Positions 47,610-58,027 of a stretch of 64,000 bases of DNA are shown here, in pieces. The translations under genes were made by a program, and so were the position numbers. Origin of the DNA: Nemophila menziesii. Lineage: Eukaryota; Streptophyta; Magnoliopsida; Boraginales; Hydrophyllaceae. The stretch is taken from the NCBI GenBank assembly GCA_029959085.1, contig JARWIR010000005.1:33783350-33847349 (forward strand), in the 5' to 3' direction. Position 1 is the stretch's first letter, and each line of letters starts with the position of its first letter. The notes beneath the pieces were generated by a model, which worked only from the letters and a program-made list of their open reading frames with translations, made no database searches and had not been told where the DNA came from.

Positions 47610-49204
47610 ATGACTAAAGATGAAGACTTTAAGCTCCTCAAGATCCAGGTATTTTTTTAAACCTTACTTTATCACCTCTTTTCCCTTGACTTTATATGTT
47701 TTGTTTATGTGTTTTCCTTGTTTGTTTTAGACATGTGTTCTCAGAGTGAACATACATTGTGATGGCTGCAACCACAAAGTTAAGAAATTGCTTCAGAGAA
47801 TTGAAGGTGCTCATTTGCCTTCTCTTTCATTATCTTGCTTTCATCACTAATTTCATTGTCATGGTTTCTTGATATAGTATACACTTGTTTGTTTGTACTA
47901 AAACATGTTACTTTCATTTATTTTTGGTAGATAATCACATTGAGTAACTCAAATAGTTAATGAGTATTATCGCTTATTAAGGGTCTCTTTAAATGGATTT
48001 TAACTAATTTTAAAAAAAAAAGTTAGATCATATTTTTTGCAATCTTGACAAGTTTGTTTGCCTTGGATGTTGTCTCTGTTTAGGGGTTTACCAAGTGGTA
48101 ATAGATGCAGAACAACAAAAAGTTACTGTTTCAGGAAATGTAGATGCTGCAACAATGATCAAGAAACTAGTTAGAGCTGGTAAATATGCTGAGATGTGGT
48201 CACAGAAGCCTAAACAGAACCCTAATGCAAACCCGAACCAAAATCAGAACCCAAAGGGAAACTGTATCAAAGAAGATAAGAACAACAACAATAACGCTAG
48301 TAATACTCAAAAGCAAAATCTGATGAAGGGTCTTGAAGCTCTCAAGAATCAGCAGAAGTTACCTTTCATGTGTGAAGAAGATGATGATCTTTTGGATGAT
48401 GATGATGATGAAGGAGATTACGATGAAGAGGAAGAGCAGATGATAATCAGGGAAAAAGTAGCGAGTCAACTCGCTTTACTCAGGCAACAAGCAATGCAGC
48501 AACAACTTATGAATGCAAAGAAAAATGGTGCTGCTGCCATGGCTGGAGCTTCCCAAAACAATGTCAAAGTAAATAACAATCCAGGGAACGGTCACGGAAA
48601 GAAAGGAAATCAAAATCAGAACATGGGTGCAATGAAGATTAATAATAACAATCCAAGTGGAATAGATCCTAGAACTATGGCTGCAATGAAGATGAATAAT
48701 GTCCATTTGGGTAGTAATGGTGCTAATGAAGCCAAAAATGGAAATGATATTAATTCAATGATGAATCTTGCTGGGTTTCATGGTAGTAATGGAGGAGGGG
48801 TTAACGTTAACAACAACATAGCTTCGGTTAATGGATTGCAAGTTCAACAGCAACAAACTAACAACAATGGTGTTCATCAAGGATCTTCTTCTTCTACAGG
48901 TTATCATCATCAGCCATCACATATGATGAACATGAATGGTTATCAACATCCATCACAATCAATGATGATGAATATGCAGAATCGACATGCTATGCAAATG
49001 CAACATCAACATCAACATCAACAACCTCAAATGATGTACAATAGGTCACCGTTCATTCCTCCAACAACTGGATACTACTATGGTTATGGTCCATCTACAT
49101 ATGCTAATTACTCCGAGCCTAGTTTGAGTTACACTAACAATGTTGATCATTCTGCAATTGATATGTTCAGTGATGATAACCCAAGTAGCTGCTCTATTAT
49201 GTAA
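47610..49204 (+). CDS. Heavy-metal-associated isoprenylated plant protein (HIPP)
   Basis: Three exons (47610-47648, 47731-47806, 48084-49204) with GT-AG introns encode 411 residues without a break. The N-terminus is a heavy-metal-associated (HMA) domain of about residues 12-75, with the metal-binding Cys23-Asp-Gly-Cys26 in [18 protein letters not shown] context, here [31 protein letters not shown] follows. Then come an Asn/Gln/Lys-rich linker, an acidic run (about 135-157), a Met/Asn/Gly/His-rich low-complexity region and a Tyr/Pro-rich tail. It ends CSIM, a CaaX box for isoprenylation that would anchor it to membranes. This architecture matches the long HIPP32-34-type members, thought to bind metals or partner proteins. 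The exact substrate is unknown. Confidence 0.95.
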
Positions 49205-50340
49205 TTTTTTTAATGTTTAATGTTTAATGTAATGTGATGTTGGGTACTTTCTTAACTTATGTTTTTGATAGTATTTAGTACCCATTAGTGTGGGAAATGA
49301 ATGCCTTTTGTGAATTTCTTTTTAAACTTTTGTGGAAAAAGTTGTTAAGATGTTGTTATCTTTTTGTTTGGTTTAATCACTTTATCAATTGCGTCTTTTG
49401 TTATCTCTTGTTTAACTGACTTCTAATCTTTAGTTTCCTCTACTTTTATGCGTGGTGGCTGGGTGGATGCCTGTCTAGATTGATAAAATTAAATTAAACT
49501 CCAAGTAAATTGATCACACTGCCACCAAGAGGTTGCAGGATTAAGGTGACTTACGGTGAGGTTATTTCCCATTTCCACATCTGGAATATACAAATTAGAA
49601 CCTAAATCTAACATAATTTATTTTTTAAAATCTAGGTAGAAGAACCTACAATATAAGACCTAAATATATTTTTTTGTTGTTTTTTTCCAGGTTTATCTTT
49701 TTCATTTTTTTAAATGATTTTTTATATATTATTGCACAAGGATTTGTCCATGTTCTAACCGGATTTTGTTCATGTGAAAGTCCGTGTACATTAAAGGCTG
49801 TACCCAAGCCATTTTTTGTCCATGACCATGTTCAATGTGTCCAATATTGTATCCAAGGGGCTGTACCCAAGCCCGGATTTTATCCATGTCGTATTTTTCT
49901 AATGTCAAACTTTCGTGATTTAAATCATTCAGAAACCAGTCGCTCTACCCTAGGGTGGGTCTGTACCCTAGAGTTTGTACCCTAACACAATTACAAGCCA
50001 CACACAAGGAAAACAAAAACAATATGGGCTATACCCCATCTTTTTAACTTCACTATTGCAGGTTAAAAAAAGCAAACAAATCCATTGGGCTGACCCCTAG
50101 GCCCAAAATGGAACAGGAAAAAAAATCTCCAGGACCCAAGGGCTGGACCCGTCAAAGACCCCTGCAAAAACAACAATTTTAAAAAATAAGTAGGAAAACA
50201 TGAAAATGATCGAATAAACAAAATAACACAAAAAAGAAAATGCACGTTGAAAAGGTCATGGAACATTTTTTTAAATGGGTTGTAGCGGCAAAGGCATGGG
50301 CCCAAAAGGATCTGAAACAGAAAAATAATACGAACGGGAA
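49205..50340. other. 3' flank of HIPP and intergenic DNA
   Basis: Probable 3' UTR to about 49350. CTGTACCC(A/T)AG phrases recur at 49798, 49861 and 49966. The open frames here have no recognisable domain. Confidence 0.4.
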
Positions 50341-51060
50341 GGTGATGGTGGTGTAGATCTTGAGCGGTGGTGTGCAGAAGTCGGCGGCGAGCGTGTGTTC
50401 GTGTGCAGCAGAGGTCACGTGTGAAGTGATTTCTTTACGACGAAGGGGGGTCATGGCGGCGAAGGTTGGTGATGGGTCATGGCGGCGAAGGTTGGTGATG
50501 GGTCATGGCGGCGAATGTTGGTGATGGCGCGACGGCTTCGTGGTGGTGGAGAAGATCCTTGTTCGCGTCATATCTGTGGTGGGGAAGATCTTGGTTCACA
50601 TCATATCCTAGTTCGTGGTGGTGGAGAAGATCCTCGATGGTGAAGCGCATCGGATCTAAGCAGGAAGCTTGCTGGTGGATGGTGAGATCTGTCTTGTGTT
50701 GAAGGAACGGGGGCGATGAGGAGAGGCACAACAATGCCGGTGAAGGAGAACGGGGCTTTGCCAGTGAAGGAGAATGGGGCGGCGAGAAGGTGAGATCGGA
50801 GGTGATGATGGTGAAAACGGAGAGAGGTGGTGGAGAAGGTCAGATCTGTGGAAGGAAGGAAGTTGAGGGGGAAGGAAGGCAGACCATGGTGGGAAGAGGG
50901 CCGATGGTGGGGATGTGAGAAGGTGGGAAGGGGAAGAGGGAGGGGAAGGGGGCGGCCATGGTGGAGAGCTGGTGGGATGGCCGAATAGAGAGAGAGAAAG
51001 AGAGAGGGGGGGGGGGGGGGTGAAATGAGAGAGGGTGAGTTTCAAAACTTAATAGGGTTT
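50340..51060. other. GC- and purine-rich low-complexity block
   Basis: Sharply richer in G and GA than its surroundings. It holds GGTGGTGGAGAAGATC-type repeats, a GA-rich stretch and a poly-G run near 51007-51020. The proline/serine frame on the minus strand (50656-51045) is compositional. It may be a 5' UTR/promoter of a lost minus-strand element; this is inference. Confidence 0.45.
50448..50525. repeat. 26-bp tandem repeat, three units
   Basis: The unit GGGTCATGGCGGCGAAGG + TTGGTGAT is repeated three times with a single substitution. Confidence 0.93.
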
Positions 51061-51619
51061 TTGTTTTGGGTTTTTACTTTCCACAGTGAATAAGAAAAGA
51101 AGGTAGGGAATTTTTGGGCTTTTTTTATTTTTTGGTTGAGTTTCAACTAGTTAGTTGGGGGTGAATTTTTCTTTGTGAAAGTTAAGGTTGTGGGGCTGCA
51201 TTAAATAATTTCCCCTATTTCCCATACATTTGATGTCAAAGGTAAATCAGAAAATATCTTATTTAAATTTGTTACGGGGAGCACAATACTTTAGATATGA
51301 TACATTTCTTTTTGTGATACTCGCCAGTATTGCTTCGACTCTTAATTTAACATTGAATCTTTTCATGTATTAATTTATAGGTTAGATTCATATTTTTAAA
51401 GAGAAACATAGTTTAGATTTATATTCTCAAAAGTGAAAAAAATATAATAAAAATTATGGACATCCAATATAAAAAAAAAGTAAAAAGTATAAAAATACAA
51501 ATATAAATATAATAAAGAAATTGAAAAATAAAAATTATGCTTGGATTATAACTATCATTAAAAAAAATGATTGATTATGAAATTATTTATTTGGATTCAG
51601 TGACGAATACATAAATACA
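51060..51619. other. AT-rich intergenic region
   Basis: No gene or element recognised. Confidence 0.4.
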
Positions 51620-52234
51620 AGTGAGGGTACACTTCAAGTATCAAGAGTTCCGGAACAACGTCCAAGGAACAATATGTGTAGGGTCAATGTTCCATATCCC
51701 TCAGCCAGTTTGCATTAACCCATTAAGCCCAAATATTTGTGTTAGACTCATAGAACCTCCAAAATGCTTTAAGTGTAGCAATTTCATTGATCTTCTTCAG
51801 AATAGACATTCCAAGTCCACCTTCATCTTGAGTTTTACATAGTAATTTCTAAGAAACTTTTGTACCTCTGTAGTCATGAGTGTTTTCTTTCCATAGGAAT
51901 CTTGAGAAAGCACTTTCAAGAGTTTTAAATACTTTCTTAGGAATAATCATCACTGAGAACCAAAATCTAACTTTACTTTGGAGAACTGATTTGATAAGAT
52001 GTAATCTACCAGCAAAGGAGAGAAATTTGTGAATCCAACTATCAATGATTGAGCAAATATTCTTGACAAGTACTTGACAATCAGCTGCATTTAGAGACGT
52101 TTTAGTAAGGGGTGTTCCAAGGTATCTAACTGGAAGAGATCCTTGTTTTACATTAAGGATTGAGCAGATATTTGAGTAGAGAATTCGATCACTTCCACTA
52201 TAATAAAGTTCACTCTTTTTTGGGCTAATTTTCA
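51620..52234 (-). pseudogene. LINE RT, downstream half (minus strand)
   Basis: Minus-strand reading ISPKKSELYYSGSDR, SLPVRYLGTPLTKTSL, WIHKFLSFAGRLHLIKSVLQ and SAFSRFLWKE is the L1-type RT thumb/connector region. DEGGLGMSILKKINE near 51800 continues past a stop. It matches 37870-38170 of the other LINE closely. The upstream half lies at 54473-54652 on the far side of the foldback element. Confidence 0.85.
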
Positions 52235-52595
52235 AGAGCCAATTATAGATTAATGCCTATTAAAAAACTTATTTAAAAAAAGGTGCCTAGAATAAGATAT
52301 TTTATAGAAAACAACCCCATCCCAAACTACCCCTATAATTAACAATTAAAAAAAAAGAAATTAGAAAAAAACAAAACAAAAACTAATAAATACACGCGCG
52401 CGTCCGTGAATTTTTTTTTTAAATCGTCATAACTAATTTTAAAAAAATCAAAAAAAAAATTATATATTTGGATAAAGCAAATTAATATTTACGTCTATGA
52501 TATTTTTCGGATTTTTTTTGAATTTTTTGATTCGCAGATACGGAATTCCATGTTTTAAACATGAAATTCCATCTTTTGAAATACTGAATTCACTG

Positions 52596-53990
52596 TTTTT
52601 TTTTTTGCATACAAGAGAGGCATTAAAGCCGTTAAGAACTAAAAATTACAAGGAAGAACCAAAGTTCTTATTAATCTAATACAACTCTAGCAGTTGCATG
52701 TCCAACTCGGTTCCTCATAATAAAGCTTGAAAGATACTCAGGAGGCTCAACAAACTCCAAAGGAATAGAATACAAAGTTGCACCTTCTTTTGCTAGTCTA
52801 TCTGCACATAAATTTGCTTCACGAAAAATGCGATTAACTTCAACCCGGGGAAATCTTTCAATAATAAGCAACACTCTCTAAGTATCGAAACATTGCGACT
52901 ACTTAAGTTCATATCGCCCTTCACTAGCGCGTAGAACTTCTCCGAGTCCATCTCATAGCGAGTTGAGCTCCCACCGCCCTTCACTAGCACGTGGAGCTCC
53001 TCCGAATCAGTTTCAATACATAGATCCGTGTACCCTTTTTTCTTAGCCCATTTCAAGCTAAAATGTAACGCGAAAAGTTCCGAAGTAAGTGGAGAAACGC
53101 CTTTTCCCCAAGCTAAAATAAATTTATTAGCAAGGGAAATAATTTGTTTCATAAGTTCTAGAGCGTGAGGAATATGATCGGAGTTGTTGAAGATCATGAA
53201 GTTGCGCTTTGACCAAATAATCCAAACCGCGGCTGCGAATATATAAGGCCATTCGAGACCTGCGAACTTGGCTTTTGAACGGAGATGCGCTTCCATCCAG
53301 ACTTTTAGTGAATCCGAGTTCGAAATTGCAGCAGAAAAAATTGGATAGTCACGGTTTGTAGCAGAATTTTCCGCTGCAGAAAATTCTGCAGCATTCCACC
53401 TTGATGCCGCAGGCCTTGAAGTTGCAGCAGTCCCATGAGGTGAGCGAACAGCTTCTGCATTTCTGCTCCAGGTCTCATTGATTCGCAGCAGCTCCAGCCC
53501 CTTCCTCCTCGCTCCAGAATCAGCAACCGCGAGCAGCTCCAGCAGGCTTCCGGCTTCTCCACCAGCAGCTGCTCCATTGTCCAGCGCAGCATCCCACGCA
53601 GCAGCATCCAAGACACCATCTCCTCTCACGCTTCCATAACCTGCAAAACAACTCAATAAGTTCCAAACTCGAGAAGGAACTTTACATTTCAATAGCATGT
53701 GATAGATATCTTCCCTTTCCGCCCCACAAATTCCACATCTCCTTGACTCCGCTATATTTCTTTTATACAACTTATCCGACGTCGCTACCCGATCAAGTAC
53801 TATCCGCCATAGTAATATTCTTATCTTTTGTGAGCATTTTAATTTCCAAATTAACTCCCAGGTAAAGGACGAGTCCGCCTCACTTTCGTCAAGACTTAAG
53901 AAGGCCGATTTCACAGTAAAAACACCCGAATTTTCAAACTTCCAACGGACATTCGTTCTCACTTCATCAAATTCCATTCCAATTCCACCA
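52596..53990 (-). pseudogene. 5'-truncated LINE: zf-RVT and RNase H, poly(A)
   Basis: On the minus strand a long open frame (52793-54058; its first part is foldback DNA) reads WKFENSGVFTVKSAFLSL and CGICGAEREDIYHMLLKC, the zf-RVT domain. After an alanine-rich, GC-rich insert (53330-53620) come WPYIFAAAVWIIWSKRN and SELFALHFSLKWAKKKGY with CIETDSE (RNase H). A HVLVKGG-type segment is duplicated in tandem. A frameshift leads to REANLCADRLAKEG and an end near 52680. The first RNase H aspartate block is missing. An 11-T run (52596-52606) is the poly(A) tail. The long frame is fortuitous and not an intact protein. Confidence 0.8.
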
Positions 53991-54174
53991 CGAATTTCAT
54001 GTTTTAAACATGGATTTTCGAGTCTGCGGAAAAAAAAAATCAAAAAAAAAAAAATCATATACGTAAATATTAATTTGCTTTATCCAAATATGCAAATTTT
54101 TTAATTTTCTGATTTTTTTTTGAATTAGTTATGTCGATTTTAAAAAAATTTCACGGACGCGCGCGTGTGATGAA

Positions 54175-54300
54175 ATTAGTAGTAGGTGGTGTTGGTGGTG
54201 GTTGTGGTGGTGGGGGTGGAGGTGGTGATGGTTGTGGTGGTGGTAGTTGTGGTGGTGGTAGTTGTGGTGGTGATGGTTGTGGTGGTGGTGGTGGTGGGAA
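54175..54300 (+). repeat. GGT-rich trinucleotide tract
   Basis: GGTGGTGGT/TGTGGT repeats in the right arm of the foldback element. The glycine-rich frame at 54131-54319 is a product of the repeat. Confidence 0.9.
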
Positions 54301-54472
54301 TACCCTATTATTTGTTTAATATTTAAAAATGATAGTAAAGGTATAAAAAATATAAAGGGGATGGTTTCAATAAATAATTATTCTATTAGACATTTCTTTA
54401 TTAAATAAATCATTGAAGGCTTAAAAAAAATATTAGGCTAATCTATGAGGATGTTTTCTATAATAACCCCAA

Positions 54473-54652
54473 TTTTCAATTCTGAGAGTCTTGAGAAAAT
54501 ATCTAGACTTTCTTTAAGTTTGAGGGCAAAAGAGGTATCCCCATTGAAGAAAAGAAGACAATCATCAGCAAAAATTAAGTGATTGAGCCTGAGCTTGAAA
54601 CATCTTGGGTGGAAGGTAAATTGAAGAGAACTTTCAACTCTATCCATTATGT
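54473..54652 (-). pseudogene. LINE RT, upstream half with FADD site
   Basis: Minus-strand MDRVESSLQFTFHPRCFKL then NHLIFADDCLLFFNGD contains the L1 RT active site FADD and FSRLSELKI, which joins exactly to ISPKKSEL across the foldback element. It is cut at about 54652 by LTR DNA. Confidence 0.85.
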
Positions 54653-55391
54653 GTTTGAATTTGGGATTATAATAATTGAAATCAAACTAGGTAATTAGTA
54701 TTTTTCCTTAATTTACATTTATTGACTATTATTGAAGTCGCGAATCAACAATAGGACTTAATACTTAGGCTATTCTATTTAGTGGCGAATGGATCACTTT
54801 GACGGGGGGTCTAGGTGTGGAACTAATTAATGAAAGTAGGATAGAAATTAATGACTTTGACGAGCTTAATTAATCCTATGTCCTATTGGGTAATAAGAAC
54901 TTAATCATTCGAAGGTGGGATATAATCACCCTGACGGGATTTGTAGCACTTAAGAATAGTTCCTTAGTCCACCCTGACGGGGGTAAGGAGAATTTCGAAT
55001 TCTGAATCCCGACCATTACTATTTACCGATTTGTCCCTTAAACAAAACATGGAATGAAAAGAGTTAGGTGAAATCCTTGCGTCTCTCAAGTACTACCTTT
55101 CATACCTTGCGTCCAACTATTTTATTTACTTGCGTTTAGTTTGATATTCACTTTAATTTAGTCTTTTAATTAATTGTCTTAGTTATAGAAAACCAAAACA
55201 AACATTCTTAAAATAAATTACTTGCTTTTACGTGCAATTAATCACTATTCGATAAGTATTAGAGTCAACCAATTCGTCTCTGAGAACGAACCTGTATTAT
55301 CACATATATTACTTGGGACAACTGTACACTTGCAGTTTTGGTTCTCTTTTCCTTATTTGCATTTTATTTTTGAACACACAAAGGACCACCA
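54653..55391 (+). repeat. 5' LTR, left part missing
   Basis: Collinear with about 14045-14749 of the complete LTR, with CACTTTGACGGGG, CACCCTGACGGGA and CACCCTGACGGGG motifs. It ends GGACCACCA at 55391. The start of the LTR was lost at the junction with the LINE. Confidence 0.85.
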
Positions 55392-55397
55392 AGTTTT

Positions 55398-55415
55398 TGG
55401 CGCCGCTACCGGGGA
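55398..55415 (+). other. Primer binding site, tRNA-Asp type
   Basis: TGGCGCCGCTACCGGGGA lies 6 bp after the LTR end. It is close to the Athila primer binding site. Confidence 0.8.
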
Positions 55416-55520
55416 CGGTAGCGTGTGGCCCCGGTGTTTATCCTTTAGTGTTTGTTGCATTTTTATTTTTCAGTTTTACGCTTTGTTTGTTCATCTTTTT
55501 TAGGTTTTTGGGTTTGGTGT

Positions 55521-57334
55521 ATGCGAAGGAAGCTATTTAAGGATCTTGAGACATTACCTCCGATCCTTGATAATCCTGAATCATTAGTCAGACTTGCTAA
55601 CAAGAAAAAGAGAGAAGAAAGCGAAAGAGTTAGAAGAGATATTAGCTAGAGAAATGGACGAACTTCCGATTAATAATAACGGTCAGAACAATGGCCAAGT
55701 CCCACCTCCTAATCCTCCAGTTCAAGCCCAAGTAGCCAATCCATGGTTCATTAATGGCCCAGAACAAGAACTGTTCCATGCTCCTCCTCTTGGGATTGGC
55801 CCATCCGATATAGATGTTCCGAGATTCCGTCCAGATTCGGGTATGTTAGCTCAATTTCAGAATTTCGGAAAATTCGTGGCAAGCCCGGAGAAAATCCTAT
55901 TCGAGCGGTACAAAAGTTTATGCAAATCTATGACTCATACATCACTCAAGGAGTAACAAAAGAGCAAATGTATTTTGCTACATTCAAATTTTTCGTGATA
56001 GATGGAGCGAGTGATTGGCATGATTCACAAGAGCCTGGAAAGATTACACATTGGGAACAATTACAGACAGTGTTTTTTGACAGATACTGTCCATCAAACA
56101 TGAGGTTAGATGCTCAACTCGAATTAACACATTTCTGACAAGAATATGATGAATCTTTGGGTAGAAATTGGTCGAGATTTCAGCTTTGTTTGCGAAGAGT
56201 CCTAGATCATGGCCTCTCAGAACAACAACAAATGAAAATCTTTTACAAAGGCCTTGAGGGACAATCAAGAAAGGATTTAGATTTATTATGTGGTGGTGGA
56301 TTTTTACAGGTTCTACCCGTTCACGCGAAGATCATCTTGGATAGAACGGTAAATAATGAAGTGGGTTGGAATACTGTGAGAACACATGTTAAAGGGGGAG
56401 TTAATAACATGAATATTGAAGAAAAGTTCACCTCCTTAGAGAACAAATTGCAAACCACATTGGAACAAAAATTGAAACAACTTGCGTTAGCCGTGAAAGA
56501 AGGTATACCGAGTAAAAGGGTTGAAGTGAATGCTGCGCAAGAAGTGTATGGATGTTCTTATTGTGGTGTGAACGACCATGAATGGGAAAATTGTCAGAAT
56601 AATCAAGAATCCGTGATGTTTGTTTCCAACCGAGGAAACTACAATTCGAGTGGTCAAGGATATCAACCAAACAGAAACCATCCTGGGTTTCAGTATTCAA
56701 ATCCTAATGGGGCAGCAAATCCGATATACGCGTATCAGCCGCGTCCCCAAGGTAATAACTATAATCCAAGACCGCAGAATAACTACCAAGGGGGACAAAT
56801 CAAGGAAATTATGTTCAGAGACAACCTCCTCAAGACAATTATACTAACACCATGAACCAGAAAGCTTTACCTGCTCAACCACAAGAAGGTACAAATAACC
56901 TTCATAAAACCGTAGAAGATTTAATCGCGCTCCATGCACAGTCAGCCCAAAGGAAACAAGCTTCTGAAGCACACATTAATATGTTAGAAAATCAACTTGC
57001 ACAAATGTCAAAACAATTGAATCAGCGTCCACAAGGGCAACTTCCTAGTGACACAGAATATCCGACACAGAAAGAAGATTGCAATGCTGTGACTCTTATA
57101 AGTGGTAAGAACCTTCCTCCACCTCCTTTTCCTGTTATGAAAGAGAAGGAAGTTATTAAAGAAAAGGATGTTGTGGATAAAAATAAAGATGTTGAAGTAG
57201 AGGAAGTGGAGAGGCCTATTGAAGTTTCGAAAAATAAAGATGATTTTATAATAAACCCTCCTCCTCCACCATTTCCATCTAGAGTTCAAAAGAAGGGTGA
57301 TATGGCTGATTATAAAAATTCTTTAACAAAGTGA
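55521..57334 (+). pseudogene. gag, Athila type, with frameshifts
   Basis: The likely start is ATG at 55521 (MRRKLFKDLETLPPIL). A frameshift near 55640 leads to LAREMDELPINNNGQ, and another near 55940 to IYDSYITQGVTKEQMYFAT. The Gag core follows: GASDWHDS, THWEQLQTVFFDRYCPSN, a TGA at 56136, then GRNWSRFQLCLRRVLDHGL and IFYKGLEGQSRKDLDLL. A CCHC knuckle CSYCGVNDHEWENC is kept near 56550. A frameshift near 56830 leads to the coiled-coil-like region (QSAQRKQASEAHINMLENQL, 56939 on) and a proline-rich end at 57334. The role is formation of the virus-like particle. Confidence 0.88.
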
Positions 57335-57442
57335 GAGTCTTAGCATCAATATTCCATTGTTAGAAGCTATTAAAGATGTACCCAAGTATGCGAGTTTCTG
57401 AAAAGAGCCCTCACCAACAAAAGGCCGTATTGCGATAATGAG

Positions 57443-57931
57443 ATGATTGGTTTACCTGAAGAATGTAGTGCTATTTGTCAAAGTAAGCTACCTCCTAAGT
57501 TACTTGATCCTGGGAGTTTCACAATTCCTATATCGATTGGAGAAGAATGGAAAGGTAAATCACTATGTAATTTGGGTGCAAGCATTAATCTTATGCCCAA
57601 ATCAATCTTTGAAAAATTGAAAGTTGGAGTAGCAAGACCAACCTCTATGGTCTTGCAAATGGTAGATCGATCCCTCGCACATCCTAAGGGTCGAATAGAA
57701 GATGTCCTCGTCAAGGCAGGTACTTTAATATTTCCCGTTGATTTTTTTATTCTTGAATACGACGCGGATAGGAATGTCCCCATTATTTTGGGAAGACCAT
57801 TCCTAGCCATGGGGCGTACTTTGATTGATGTAGAAAACGGAGAATTAACGATGCGAATCCAAGACGGGGAAGTGAAGTTCAACGTGTTCCGAGCTATGAA
57901 GTTTCCAGATTCTCAAGAGGATTGTTTCTGA
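57443..57931 (+). pseudogene. Aspartic protease, catalytic Asp replaced
   Basis: This frame follows gag after a short broken stretch (57335-57442). LLDPGSFTIPISIG leads into LCNLGASINLMPKSIFEKL; the family has DLGASINLMP, so the catalytic aspartate is Asn here. VLVKAGTLIFPVDFF, VPIILGRPFLAMGRTLIDV and ENGELTMRIQDGEV complete the fold. The frame itself is open, but the enzyme would be inactive. Confidence 0.88.
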
Positions 57932-58027
57932 ATGGATGTAATTGAGCATGCCACGCAAGAGGTATATAATGAATTTGCTTATGATGATGTTTTGCAGGCA
58001 ACCTTGACACTTGATCTACTTTAATTA

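Larger units (their letters stand above)
52235..54472. mobile_element. Foldback element, copy 2, with nested LINE
   Basis: The 2238-bp element is inverted relative to 9523-10277. Its ends are AGAGCCAATTATAGATT at the left and the complement of GGGGTTATTATAG at the right. It has an exact 8-bp duplication AATTTTCA (52227-52234 and 54473-54480). Removing it and one duplication restores continuous LINE coding across the site. Both GC-rich cores are present (52393 and 54151). The right arm also carries a GGT-rich tract (54175-54300); the centre holds a 1.4-kb LINE insertion. Confidence 0.88.

Noticed and set aside
49440..49570. Possible second SINE (CCAAGAGGTTGCAGG phrase)
   Set aside because: The B-box-like phrase is present, but no convincing A box, tail or duplication was found.
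50656..51045. Proline/serine-rich protein on the minus strand
   Set aside because: Low-complexity GA-rich DNA; no domain, and the opposite strand is equally open.
52793..54058. 421-codon open frame as a host gene
   Set aside because: It spans foldback DNA and a truncated LINE with a missing RNase H block; it is fortuitous.
54131..54319. Glycine-rich protein
   Set aside because: Product of a GGT trinucleotide tract inside a transposable element.
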